Assembly: GCF_000213175.1 (NCBI RefSeq) | Contig: NW_009799103.1 | Span: forward strand, 1,500,977-1,564,976 | From: Neurospora tetrasperma FGSC 2508 | Lineage: Eukaryota; Ascomycota; Sordariomycetes; Sordariales; Sordariaceae | Direction of reading: 5' to 3' | DNA: 64,000 bases | Shown: piece after piece, positions 33,454 to 45,353 of the stretch | Layout: each line of letters begins with the position of its first letter | How positions within the stretch are numbered: position 1 is the stretch's first letter | The notes under the pieces: generated by a model | The model's input: the letters and a program-made list of their open reading frames with translations, nothing else | Database searches by the model: none | What the model was told of the DNA's origin: nothing | Program-made: the position numbers and the translations under genes

Positions 33454-35315
33454 ATGAGGAGTCTTCTTCATAAGCTGGGCCGCCCTGCGGCTCCGGCCGA
33501 CATCGTCGAGGAGGTCCAGCATAACCCCAATGACAAGGAGGCCGCTGTCGGTACTACGTCTGCCACCAACGCGTCGGACCCGGGTGCCGAGACCGACTCT
33601 AGCCAGGAGATCTCCAAGGAGGCTCAGGCCGGTATTCAGCGTGTCGAGGCCATGACCAAGGTCTGGACCCGGAACGACATGTACATGGCCTACATCACGT
33701 ATGTTCTGTCCTTCACTTCCTCCACATACTGTATGTGACTGTTGACTAACAATTGTTCGTCCCCAGTATCTGGATCCTCTACTTCGTCGATGCCCTCCAG
33801 TCCGGCATGTCCACCAGCTTCTATCCTTACGTTACCAGTTCCTTCGCTCTTCACTCCCTCACGGCTACCACCAGCATCATGTCCAGCTTGATCGGTGGTC
33901 TGTTCAAGCTTCCCCTTGCCAAGATCCTCGATATTTGGGGTCGTCCTCAGGGTTTCTGCGCCATGCTTGGCTGCCTGACCATTGGTCTGATCATGATGGC
34001 TGGTTGTAACGGCGTCAAGACCTACGCGGCTGCCCAGGTCTTCTACTGGGTTGGATACAACGGCCTCACTTACTCAATCTCCATCTTCCTTGCCGATACT
34101 TCAGCCCTCAAGAACCGAGCGTTGCTGTTTGCCTTTGTTTCATCCCCCTACATCATCACCTGCTGGATCAGCGGTATTGTTGCCCAACGCTTCCTCGACG
34201 GCCCTGGCTGGAGATGGGGCTACGGCGCCTTTGCCATCATTGTCCCTGCGGTCTGCTCGCCCATTCTCTGGCTCTTTTACAAGAACCACGTCAAGGCCAA
34301 GAAGGCCGGTCTTCTCCCCAAGCACGAGAGCAAGGGCAACTTCTGGCAGACGCTCAAGTTCTACGTCATCGAGTTCGACATTCTCGGTCTGCTCCTCATC
34401 ACTACTGGTCTGGCCTTGTTCCTCCTGTCCTTCAACCTCTACTCGTACCAGAAGGACCAGTGGAAGTCTCCCCTCATCATCTGCTTCCTCATCTTTGGTG
34501 GTTTGCTCATGATCGCCTTCGCCTTGTATGAGAAGTTCTTGGCTCCCAAGACTTTCATCCCCTACCAACTCCTCATGGACCGCACCGTCATCAGTGCGTG
34601 TATTCTTGCGGGTGCTCTCTTCGTCTCGTTCTATATCTGGGATAGCTACTTCTCCTCCTTCCTTCAAGTCGTCAACAACCTCGACGTCGTCAAGACCAGC
34701 TACGTTGTCAACGTTTACAGCGTCGGCTCCTGCTTCTGGTCTCTCCTCGTCGGTTGGGCCGTCCGCAAGACTAACCGCTTCAAGTGGCTCGCCGTGTACT
34801 TTGGTGTCCCTGTCACCATTCTCGGTGTCGGTCTCATGATCCACTTCCGCCAGCCCAACGAGAACGTCGGCTACATTGTCATGTGCCAGATCTTCATTGC
34901 CACCGCCGGCGGTACCCTCGTCATTTGCGAGCAAATGGCGGTCATGGCGGCTACCTCGCACGAGTTTATTGCGGTCGTCCTTGCCATCGAGGCCATGTTT
35001 TCCAACGTTGGTGGTGCCATTGGTTCCACTGTCGCCTCGGCCATTTGGACTGGTGTCTTCCCCAAGCACCTGGCCAAGTACCTTCCCGCCTCGGAGCAGC
35101 AGAATTTGACCGCCATCTACGGCTCTATTGTCACGCAGCTGAGCTACCCATATGGTTCTGAGACCAGAAACGCCATTGCTCGGGCCTACGGTGACTCCCA
35201 GAAGTACATGCTCATCGCTGCGACGGCCATCCAGGCCATCTCAATGGTGTCGGTCTTGTTCTGGAGGGACATCAAGCTCGACAGTGTCAAGCAGAACAAG
35301 GGCTTGGTGTTCTAA
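33454..35315 (+). CDS. siderophore iron transporter (MFS, SIT/ARN family)
   Basis: Two exons, 33454-33698 and 33767-35315, with a 68-nt intron (GTATGT, GACTAAC branch site, CCCCAG); 597 residues. After an 80-residue hydrophilic N-terminus the protein begins ITIWILYFVDALQSGMSTSF, the start of the 14-helix siderophore transporter family. KILDIWGRPQGFCAMLGC and CWISGIVAQRFLDGPGWRWG are family hallmarks. Other typical stretches are LALFLLSFNLYSYQKDQWKS and FLQVVNNLDVVKTSYVVNVY. It should import ferric siderophores at the plasma membrane. Codon use is very C-rich, suggesting strong expression when induced. Four perfect ATCWGATAA sites upstream, two of them flanking the TATA box, predict repression by the SRE GATA factor in iron-replete cells. 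Exact siderophore unknown. Confidence 0.95.
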
Positions 35316-36129
35316 AGGGAAAGAAAAAAAAAGTGTTTTTTTTCTTATTGTGCCAGTTAATTGGCTGTTTGGATATCAAAAAAGGCGAATGATTGTAAAA
35401 GGGAGAACGGTGCAGGTTCAGGCATTATGTCATGACTTTGAAGTTATTGTTTGATGACATTATACCCGATGTGTTTGCTTTTTCTATAGTGTTGAGGATA
35501 ATGTAATGCGAGTAATGAATCGATGTTTCTTTGCAGTCTCTCTCTCTGTCAGCTCATCATCATCATGTTGGGAAATATTGCGGGGAAGAGATTCGGGGAT
35601 GTCTGATAAAAATACAATATACCCATGTCCAACATCCTTATGCCCAGCGAGCATAACTACTAACCTAAGCGGGTAACTGGTTTTTTCACAAAGTGGTTTT
35701 TCTAACGTTTTCTCTTTCTACGTTTTTTTTTTCTTTTTCTTTTTTGTTCTCTTCTCCTAGCACTATGCTGCTTACCTCTATAAATTGTGAACTCTGTGTA
35801 GCAGACCGGGGCTCATGGGACTTTTTGTTAGCGATAAGGTTTTAGTCAGGGGTAATCACGGACGATAAGCGCTTGTACCCCACTCTGACGTCACAGGCGT
35901 TCGTCTGAAGCTCCCGTCCCTTCTGTGCAAGACAACAAACAACAAACAACACCGCTAGCACAACTTAATCATACACAAGCCGATTCCAGGGAGGCACACG
36001 AGAAGATAATTTACCATTTTCTTGACAGTAGCTTCCAGAATACATCTGCTGTTTTTGCTGCACTCTTGCTGAGAATAATCAGAAATCGCGAAGCTCCCAA
36101 ACCATCAACCACCCAGATCCTTAGAAACA
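35316..36129. other. intergenic region
   Basis: No gene seen. T-rich patches near 35725-35750, and the leader of the kelch gene at the right end. Confidence 0.55.
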
Positions 36130-37534
36130 ATGGCCGAAGTTGCAGCCGGTGCTCTGGTTGCCGAGCAGATCGTGGCAACAGGCGTCGAAGTCGGAGCCGC
36201 AGTCGCCGTCGCCGCTCCAACACAGCCGCTGAAAGTGTCTCTCACACAACTAGCGAGGGCGACATCAGAACCCACCGAGTATGCGCGCTCTCTCTCTCCC
36301 CCTTTCAACAAGGTACCACCTACTAATCGTACTGCATTCCTTCAGGCGAGCCCTTGCCCGATCCAATCATACCATCACCACCATCGGTAACAAAGCCTAC
36401 ATCTTTGGCGGCGAAGATGTCGATGGCAAGCTTTGCAACAGCGATGTCCATGCCATTCTTCTCCCGAGCAAAGAAAACACCGGTGCCGAGAAGATCCACG
36501 ATCACTTTCCAGCGTTCCCCTTGATCGAGGCAAAGACCGGCGAGACATACATACCCGCACCTCGTACCAAACATGCCGCGTGCGCCTGGGGCAACTCGGT
36601 TGTCGTCCACGGCGGATGCGACGAGCACGGAAACCCAATCAAGGAAGACAACTGTCTTTGGCTCTGGGACACAGAGCACATGAAGTGGACAAAACTGCAA
36701 GGGGAGACGCAACTAGGGGTGAAGCTGGTGCCGCGCTACGGCCACCACATCTTTGTCGACGACAAGCAGAACTTCCTGATCCTTCACGGAGGTCACACAT
36801 CAAGCTCAGGCGGCAGCGAAACGGAAACATGGCTCTACAGCTTCGACCGCATCGCGTGGACCACCCTCCCCAAGTCCCCCTTCCCACCTCTCGCCGCCGC
36901 CTACGCCGACACAACTATCTACACCATCAGCGCCAGCCCGGACTCGCCCAATCTCAGCGGCACCATCAATCATCTCGATCTCCTCAAGTCCACCACCGAA
37001 CGCGAGAAGCCTGGCGCACTCACTTGGCAATCCATCACCTACCCCATCAACCCGCTCACGCCCGGCCCGCAACCGCGCGTCGGAGGTGCGTTGGTGCCCA
37101 TCCACACCGGCTACGGCCGCTCCTATCTGATTTACATGTTTGGCATCTCCTCAGACGCGGTCGGCGAGTCTGATACTTCATCACCTGAAGAAGAGAAATA
37201 CTATGCTGACATCTGGTCCCTCCAACTGCCGTCGCACGGGTTCACGGGTGCTGCGGCCAAGGATGTGATTCGCGACAAGCTGATGCCAAAGGGGATTGAG
37301 TCGGGTAAATTTAGCTGGGCGGAAGCGGAGCTGGTACCGACTCAGCAGAAAATGGAGGCCGCGGCCGAGGGTAAGGTGCATCCCGGTCCGAGAGGGCTAT
37401 TGGCGGCGTCGGGGTGTTTGGACGGAAAGGGGGTTGTGCTTTGGGGAGGGGTCAATCCGAAGGGAGAAAAGGAGGCGGATGGGTGGGTATTGGGGTTGGC
37501 TTATGGTTATACCGATGAGGATCGGTTTGAGTAG
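36130..37534 (+). CDS. kelch-repeat beta-propeller protein
   Basis: Exons 36130-36278 and 36346-37534 with a 67-nt intron (GTATGC, CTACTAAT branch site, CTTCAG); 445 residues. The first 45 residues are rich in Ala and Val. Kelch-type blades follow. SNHTITTIGNKAYIFGGEDV, APRTKHAACAWGNSVVVHGG and VPRYGHHIFVDDKQNFLILHGG show the classic hydrophobic-GG ending with a preceding His and a Trp in the next strand (CLWLWDTEHMKWTKL, TWLYSFDRIAWTTL). The last blade is GPRGLLAASGCLDGKGVVLW. Kelch propellers of this length often bind partner proteins or, in plants, act as specifier proteins; no catalytic residue can be assigned. No secretion or membrane signal. Confidence 0.88.
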
Positions 37535-40079
37535 AGAGCAACTGGAAGGGAATTTGGGTTGCTGATTCGAATCGCTTGGTAGCTGGTCTGCCTTTGCTTT
37601 GAGAGTGGTTACGCGCAGAATTTTGCCTGGGATGATGGGCTTTACCAATATATCTGTTTGCAGGAACATACTAGAGGACTGTTAGCATGAGGTACCAGAG
37701 TATATTCAGAAACTAAGGTTGATGTAGTGCCTAGTTCAAATATTAACCTCGGTGGTGACTGTATCCGTTCAGCGTGCGGAACTGGTATATGGCAGTCTCA
37801 CTTAGTCCGTCCCGTCAGCCCTACGATACGATTCGATCTTACCCAAGCAGCAGCCACAACACCCTGTGCCACCGCCGTGCTCAACGGAAAGAAAACCGTT
37901 TTGGTAGTTAGACCAAGTTACCGCTGCGATGTTTTACGTCACGTAGGGATACCAATTCTTCAATGTTTTTTCTTTTTTCCTTGAATTTAAAATTCTTTTT
38001 TTTTTAATTTCTTTTTTCTTTCTTTCTTTTCAGAGATACAGAACAAAGTTTCGTTCCTGATGTCAGCACCTCCTTTGCTGGTGGTAGTTGGGCCGTTCGC
38101 GTCGTATTGTGAGTTGGAGGTTCGTAGAGGTATCTGAGATAATCAAAAGGGTTTGAATATGATTAATTAACGTTGAGCCCCGATTTTGCGTTCTCTCCGT
38201 GCAGTTTCATGTTTGTCTGTACACTATGACATCGTCTACTAGACTATAGGTTGGTTCCTACAAGTAGATGATCACCCAGCTCCGGTGGGGCGTAATCCGT
38301 CATCCGCAACGGATCGCCATGTTGATCAGGTTGACGTAAAATTCATGGAAAATCTGCGGTCCCTCACTCACATGGAACAATCACATTGAATTTGACTCGT
38401 GGCATCAGCTAACACTCCTCAGGGGCAGATGCCTCGAGACTGGATAGAGTGATGCCGGTCGGTCGGTCGGTTGACACACAGCAGTGGGCAGCGCAGTCAG
38501 ACAGATCGAAGCAGAAACCTCTATTCTAGGTCCTTTTCTTTCCGCACGAAGTTACCTCTAGGTATCGCCGTAGCAGGTATTCTTTTGGTGTTTTAGGGGG
38601 TTTTCTTCCAATGCTGCCAAGTTCTCGTCTCGGGCAGCCGGGCACTGGCGAGTTACATACCTAGAATGGCAGTGGAGCAACGGTACGACGTACAATAGCG
38701 CTTACGCTGCTTAGCTATGCTGCTGCCTATGTACTATCCTGGTGATGCCAAGGCGTTCACTGCCCTGAGAAAAAACGGTAAATCCTTCGTCATGGGTTAA
38801 TGCGGGTGTACAAACAGTTAGTTCGCGTCGATAAAGGTAACTGTCAAGGTTCTCTTTTGCGGTCAGTGGTGGTGGAATGCCAAAGGACAGGATGACTGAC
38901 CTGTGTGATTTGACAAAAACACGAGGGAATGTCAAAAACTCGGATTTCTTCGCTGTGCCGTGTCCCCCTTTTCTTGAGCCACTTTCAAAGGTCACAAACT
39001 CGGATCCCCAAGTGTTCGGGTCTGTTGCGTATCGGTTGCTACCCGGGTGAGGATTTTAACTGGATCCCATCTGTTTGTATCACCTGCATGGCAGGCATGG
39101 AGGATTCTATGACACGGATGTCGGATGCTGCAGGCTACCTACGGCTGTCCTCTCTCTTAATTTTGATTGGATAATGTATCAAGGAACTGGAGACGGGAAT
39201 CCCAGTATTGGAACAGGATTTGACAATCCCTCAGGCAACAAACATCAAGCGACCATCGCCTCCAGCGGCAGCATTGTTGATTTTGTCGCTCTGCCTGTGA
39301 GGTCTAAGATGTCCCTGAAGTGACGGAGCCCGTGCCGCAATTGCGCTTGTTCCTTCCCCCCCTTGGCTGGGCCGTTCCCGTTCCAGGCCCAGGCAGCGAG
39401 GACGGGAGAACAAAGAAAGCAAGGGCAAGGACGGGAACAAGAAAATTGGCCAATAGGTACGCCACCAAGCTTTTAGCAGGGGGGCTTAGAGATGCGGCAG
39501 GGTAACAGTAATCGGCGGTGGAAACTTATGATTGGTCTTTCTTTAACTCAAGCGCTGTGTTCGACTGAGAGCTTGATCACTTTGGGATGTCTTTCGTCTC
39601 TTTTTTTTATAGATTTTAACGTGAACCTTGCGGGGGATGGCTAGGCTGCTGCAGGGTCCCCTAACCTTGTTTTTGGGCAACCTAGATCACTCAGTCTCAT
39701 CATACTTCTGTTCCTTTTCTTTCCCTTTATAAGCTGACGATGCGCTGGCACAGAAACAAACCATCGAACCTGCTCTGCTTTTCTCTTCTTTCGTAAGGTC
39801 GAAATTCCGTTACGTTTGTGTGGTTGACTTGAGATTGAGTTCATCGTCCTCCCCTCCTCCTTCGTTCCAACAAACATAGAAAGGACGACGATAAAAATCG
39901 ACGACAACGACGCCTATATCCTGAGCCAACATATAAAGCTACTTGGAAAGATCACATCTACGGAAGGAAACACCTGTATTGCGACTGATTGACTCGCTAT
40001 CATATACAACTGGTCGAAATATCTACAGACAGACAGCAAACAACACACGAATCGATACTATAGAAGACCAGCAGCGGCC
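37535..40079. other. 2.5-kb intergenic region
   Basis: No supported gene. There is a T-rich patch near 37965-38030, a short GGTC repeat near 38458-38472, and a long probable leader for the membrane protein gene at the right end. Confidence 0.5.
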
Positions 40080-40896
40080 ATGCCTCCCCCACCCTACGTA
40101 GTCGGCGACTCATCGCCCTTCCTCAAGCGCGTCATAATTCCCTTCTGGGTATTCCGGGTTATCATCATGGTTCTCGAGCTGGGCGCGTGCGGTCTCGTGA
40201 TCGCCGCCATCACCCTTCAACAGGACGACTTAGAAAGCGACTTCGGCGACACCACGGTCAAGACAGCGATTGCCATCGTGGCGGTCTGCATGACGCTCGT
40301 CTTTTTGTGTTTGGTGCTGGACATTGTGTGCATCATCAAGCGCGGGCGGCGCACCCTGAGCCCCAAGTTCTTTTTGATCACAAACGTCGTGCAGACGACC
40401 ATCTGGGTGGTTTTCTTTATTTTGGCTGTCATTGGTGCTAGGACTGCAGGGACCATCATTCTCGCAATCGTGATCCTGTAAGTTACTTTTGTCTCTTTCT
40501 TGCCGTTGTCTATTACTATCAGCCTGTCGCAAAATACTAACTCACATCTCCAAAAATAGAATCTCCTTCGTCGGCATGCTCATCTACGCTTCCATCATCT
40601 ACCACCGATTCCGGAAGGGCGACCTCAATCCCGGCGCTGGCGGCAACGGTTACGTCAAGGCAGTCAACCCCGCCATCAATCAAGGCTTTTACGCTGAAGA
40701 CACGGCCTACGCTTCTCAAGCCTATGCCGCCCAGGCTGAGCCTTCTGCTCAGAAGTATCCTGCCAGCCCCTACAGCGTGGGAGTCGCGCCTGTCGAAGCA
40801 GCAGCAACGACGCAATATCCTAAGCCAACTTACTACGACGCGCCGGCGCAAGGTGGTCAGCATCACGGATACGAGCTTGAGAGCCGTAATCCTTAG
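40080..40896 (+). CDS. four-helix membrane protein (MARVEL-like)
   Basis: Exons 40080-40477 and 40560-40896 with an 82-nt intron (GTAAGT, TACTAAC branch site); 244 residues. Four hydrophobic segments are predicted at about 22-46, 62-87, 98-120 and 123-148 (for example WVFRVIIMVLELGACGLVIA and AIAIVAVCMTLVFLCLVLDI). Both ends should face the cytosol. The topology, the conserved-looking FWVFRV start and the short loops fit the fungal MARVEL-like group, which organises membranes. The C-terminal 95 residues are soluble and rich in Tyr, Ala, Pro and Gln, ending QGGQHHGYELESRNP. Location could be plasma membrane or vesicles; specific role unknown. Confidence 0.85.
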
Positions 40897-43726
40897 TTTC
40901 ACTAAACTTGGGGGTACAGTCAAGGATGAATTGGGTTAATGCGTAATGATGATGAAGGATCATTCTTTTTTTTCTGGTCGGAGTTGGTGGGTGATGGGGG
41001 TGTTTGGGTTGGACAACAGGGGCTATCTGGATGTCGGATGGGATAGATGGCTGGGTTGTCCTGCTATATTGGTGATGCGGAGTATACCTAGGCTCTGCAA
41101 AACAATCCTCATTAGATATCCTCAACCACAGACCGGGACGGACTCTGGTTTCGTTTTCACCAATCAGCTGCAGAAGGTATTCCGTCCCTTTCACATTTAT
41201 GCCGAGGAAGATAACAGAGTTTCATGTCCCGAGCCTGAGCTGGGTATCTCTCTCAAATCATGTCACCATGGGCTGAGTCTCGTCCATCGAAGGGGATACG
41301 ACGAGATATGTGTGGCCACCCTTTTTGACCATCCCCCCCTCCCCCATTTTTCCTCAAAGAGCCCATACCCAAACAGCCTCCATCTTGGGTGGACTGATGG
41401 CAGAAATCTCTACGAGACACCAGACCCTTCACCCCGACGTCGCAACACCACCCTGATCTCGTGGCGCAGTTTTCTCCTCTGTTCAGCAAACCCTATAGAT
41501 GGAGCCATAACGGCAGGTATCCTGCGAGTGTCATCCCTGGTGAAGGCTTACTGAGCCAAATCTGTGGCAGGAGATTCGTTTCCCTGGCGGCTTGGGAGAT
41601 GGTGCCCTTGTCTCAGGCCAAGATCTATCGTCGACGACGACCGCTAGAGCCGGGTAAGATTTCTCGTAGGTCCGGACAAGAACAATGAGATTCAGCGGAT
41701 GAAGTCAAAGGAGTTGTGTATGTGTATTCACAATCTTTCACAATCTTCTGTGAGTGGTTTTAGCATTCATGGAGGTCCAGGGGGTTTTCGGTTCCGTTAC
41801 AGAAACAGCTTGTTACCCACCACAACTTGCGTCATTTGGGTATATTTAGCCGGATCCTTGGGGTTTCCTCCTTCTTTCATACCTGAATTAATCGACCCAA
41901 CCAACTCAAGTATCGTTGCATCATGTCAACATTGATACCTGCTCTAGTCTTGAAAGCGAAAACGATACACACCTTTAGATTCGTCGCGGCAGAAAATGTA
42001 GAACTTACGAATCGTGTTCCCGTTACCAAAGCGCATCAAAGGCTTATCCTACCCGGCTACTTTAGACTCTGCTAATTTACTTTAGTAGTAGGTAAAGTTG
42101 AAAGATCTTGTTGAGCGCCAGTACTAATCCTCGAACAGCCTCCTTCCCCAAGGAAAAGATTGAAATTGGACACTGGAGGCTTATTATAGTAAGAATTTGC
42201 AGGACATGGGCAAAATCCATGAGGAAAACATCCCAACACCAGAACGGCCTTAACCTGAATATATCTGCTGATAATATGTGTGCCCGACTAAACGCAGCCC
42301 ATTGACAACTTTCAACCAAACAACGACAGAGTTTGTCTTTGTAAGGCAACTACCGCCGATGCCACCAGCCCAGACGATACCCGTAATATTACAGAGTGCC
42401 ACCGGGTCTGTATCCGAGCGAGCGCCTAAGATGGATGGCATCGGCAAATATTATTTTCTGGTGGGGGGGGGGGCTGCTGCTGGGGCCGAAGCAACACAAC
42501 ATGAACTCGATGTGGCAGCGTTTAGGCGCAGAGCTGGCACAGACAGCATACAGTCAACTCTAAGCCAGTGGTCAACCCTAGACGCAAACACTGACTGCAT
42601 GGACAGCAGAGCGAACACGCTTAGTGGTTAACGATTGTAGGTAGTGAGAAGTCGACACGGAGACGATGATAAGAGTTGCATTTACCGGCTTCAAAGATAC
42701 TGGGTAGTAAAATGCTTGACATCATTGCTCTCAACGTATCTTCATCCTCAGAGAGAGAGAGTGTGTGTGTGGATGTGTGGCAGTCCGGCTCAAAGACTTC
42801 CGGGATCACATGCTTGCTCGTCCTTCTCCGCACCAAAACTGTAGATCGAAGCAAAAGTTTGCGGCTGTGGATGTGGTTGGTGTGCGGATAACATCTGACG
42901 TAATGCTACCTTATGTAGATGTAAAAGCATTGTGCCGCAGTTCAACCTCGGAAGACATTAGCGCAATGCTGGCTGGGAGAAAGAGATATAAAACTTCAAG
43001 GGTTCAACTACAGTAGGATCGCCAGAAACCTGCATTATCCACCAAGCAGGTCATCGAATTAGTGTAGTTAGTGTTTGATGCTGGGAAAGGTCAAGGGCCT
43101 CAATTGGACTGGATCACCGAAGGGGTATGGAGTTTGCTCCGTTGATCGACTCCTAGGAGCATCCTGTGTTGACGAAGCATTCTCCAGGAAAAAAAACTTC
43201 GCCAGTTTACTGCATGCAGTAGTGTAAAACCAATCAACGGTCCCTCACGCAGGGGGTTCCGAATGAAACATGGAGATGGATGTTTCGAGCTGAAAGAAGC
43301 CTTTTTCGCGACCCGGATAAAAGCGACTGTGCTCGATTCCCATCCATATGGCCTGTGTGGGTCCATACAAACTGCAGTGGGAGCCAAACTCAGCCAAGAC
43401 CCAAAGCTTGGCATCAATCCCGCGCCAACTTTCGCAACCGCAGGTCATCACCAAAATGTTATTGTTTTGACTACGGCGACAAGAGCTCAAAACCACTTTT
43501 TTTTTTCTCTTAGTGTTGAACTTTCATTCACACCCGGGGGCCTCTCACCGGTCCCCAACACCCCCGGAACTAACCCTAACCACTAATCTGGGTTGCCGGA
43601 GGTGACATGTGCCTTGGCCTACACAGGCTGTTTGGAATCGCGTTATCCGGGTCACTTCCTCGGCACCCCGACGGTTGTTTGCATTCCGTCCTATAGGTCG
43701 GTGAAACGGTAAGGATGGGGCAGCTA
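40897..43726. other. 2.8-kb stretch without a supported gene
   Basis: A 202-codon plus-strand frame at 40946-41554 overlaps the probable tail of the membrane protein gene and has no domain; I do not call it. It contains a G11 run at 42463-42473. The right limit is the TA in front of the TIR element. Confidence 0.5.
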
Positions 43727-43757
43727 CGGTGGCCCAAGTGTGACTTAGGTCGTTTAT
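43727..43757 (+). repeat. left terminal inverted repeat
   Basis: 31 bp, pairs with 44533-44563 with two mismatches; preceded by TA at 43725-43726. Confidence 0.85.
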
Positions 43758-43877
43758 AAAACTGGTCCAAGCTCCCAGCTGAAGCCAAGTGTCGGCCATT
43801 TTATATTAACGCCTCTATTATACTTACAAAAGTCAATACCTACGCCCAGACCTTGAACTTTAACTCCAACCTTCCAA

Positions 43878-44045
43878 CTTCTTTCCTATCTTCCTTCTTT
43901 CGCCTCTTTCTTCTTTCATCCCTTTTTCTCTCTTCTTCCCTTCTTCCCTCTCCTTCCCTTCTTCCCTCTCCTTGCCTTTTTCTCTGTCTTTCCCTTTTTC
44001 GTCTTCATCTTCTTCTTTTCTTTTTCTTTTTCTTCTTTTCTTTTT
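43878..44045. repeat. polypyrimidine tract (plus strand), about 168 bp
   Basis: Almost pure C/T with very few purines, made of TTCCC, CTTCT and TTTTC blocks, including near-repeats of a CTTCCCTCTCC unit. Confidence 0.9.
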
Positions 44046-44065
44046 AGCCCTGGCCGGAAGAAGGT

Positions 44066-44113
44066 GGGAGGGGGGGGGAGGGGGGGGGGAGGGAGGGGAG
44101 AGAGAGAGAGGGA
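44066..44113. repeat. G-rich polypurine tract
   Basis: About 48 purines with G9 and longer runs separated by single A, followed by (AG)n. On the plus strand it can form G-quadruplexes. It sits 20 bp after the pyrimidine tract. Confidence 0.9.
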
Positions 44114-44290
44114 TCCATTTGCATTGTTACCTTACCCCAACTCAAAAATTTAGAGAAGAACCAAGTGCAGGGCACCTTAAACCTAGCGATGGGAGCTAGG
44201 GTCTATTTGTACTGCTACCAATGCCACCAATGCTACCAATGCCCTAATGTTACTAATGAAGCAATGAGGTAATGAAGTAATAGAGTTAAT

Positions 44291-44380
44291 GGGAGTCAAT
44301 GGGAGTCAATGGGAGTCAATGGGAGTCAATGGGAGTCAATGGGAGTCAATGGGAGTCAATGGGAGTCAATGGGAGTTGAT
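44291..44380. repeat. 10-bp minisatellite (GGGAGTCAAT), 8 perfect copies plus one degenerate
   Basis: Eight identical units at 44291-44370 and a ninth reading GGGAGTTGAT. The preceding 80 bases contain looser 9-10 bp repeats around AATG (for example GCTACCAAT, GCCACCAAT). Unit identity suggests recent expansion. Confidence 0.97.
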
Positions 44381-44532
44381 GAGAATCAGGGCAATGGTTA
44401 GTTGACTTCCACTTTGCGAGACTCGAGACAGCTTATCGAGGTTATCTTCTAAGTACAAGGATTTGAAGACCACCCCCCAGTGCAAGCCTAATGCCTGCAG
44501 CTAATTAGACTTCAGGTTTTTAGAACTTTTGG

Positions 44533-44563
44533 ATAAACGACCCAAGTTACACTTGGGCCACCG
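44533..44563 (-). repeat. right terminal inverted repeat
   Basis: 31 bp, inverted partner of 43727-43757, followed by TA at 44564-44565. Confidence 0.85.
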
Positions 44564-44565
44564 TA

Positions 44566-45353
44566 GGCAGCTGATCCGCTTGTGTTGGTGAGCGTTGAAG
44601 CCTAACGGCTAGAGGATCTACCGACAATCTTTTCCGTGGAACTTGAGCCTCACAGAAACAAACAACGAGGCCGTGATCCTTGCAGCCCAACTCTGGGAGA
44701 CTAGCTTCCCGGAATATCGGATATCGTCCACAGAGGGTTCAAGTTGCTGTACTCCACCCTAGTTTCAGCTGGAGAAGAATCTTTGGATCGTGAAGCAGTT
44801 CTCCAGTTTGGACGAGTGACGTGGCCCTGAAGCCGGCACATGCAGAGCATGACATCAGGCAAAGCAAAACGTTGTTTACACGCATGCAGGCCAAAGGACC
44901 ACCAAAATTCTTCACACAGCCTGCCGTGCTAAATCTCATCCCATGCATACCGGTGGTAGTGTAGCATGCGGCTTTCACGCCGCGTTTCTGAAAATGTCCT
45001 TAGCGGCTTCAGGCTTGCTTTTTCTTTTTTTTCCCTCCGCCAGCCGCTGCAACCAATTCCTGCTTTCTGCCATGGCCGTATGGATCAGCTCAAGGGTTGA
45101 CCATTCAGCGATACCTAGTGGACGCGAGAAAGCAGACCGGGGCATGTTGAGGCTCCGTGTGGACTGAAGTGTCCACCATTGATTTTGCTTCTTCTTCTTC
45201 TTCTTTGTCTCAGATATTAAGGCACCAAACCCGGTCCTGGGTGCTCCTCCTCCCCTGATACGTAAAGCGAAGAAGGGGAAAACCTTGTGTACATTCAAGT
45301 CCTTACCTCACTTCACATCACTGGTTGAGACCGACCAACTTTCAATCTCCATC
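44566..45353. other. intergenic region
   Basis: No supported gene between the TIR element and the STAND N-terminal-like gene. Confidence 0.5.

Larger units (their letters stand above)
43727..44563. mobile_element. TIR-bounded element, 837 bp, probably non-autonomous DNA transposon
   Basis: The first 31 bases (43727-43757, starting CGGTGGCCCAAGTGT) match the reverse complement of the last 31 (44533-44563) at 29 of 31 positions; both differences are A/G transitions. Both ends are flanked by TA, the target duplicated by Tc1/mariner/pogo-type elements. No transposase-like frame is present inside. The interior holds a pyrimidine tract, a G-rich tract and a 10-bp minisatellite. I infer a decayed or non-autonomous (MITE-like) element. 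I do not recognise the named family. Confidence 0.68.

Noticed and set aside
34140-35069. Long 309-codon minus-strand frame
   Set aside because: It lies wholly antisense to the siderophore transporter and is acidic low complexity (Asp/Glu/Gly), the usual product of reading C-rich codons backwards.
40946-41554. 202-codon plus-strand frame after the MARVEL-like gene
   Set aside because: Overlaps the probable 3' UTR, lacks domains, hydrophobic pattern or codon bias of its neighbours.
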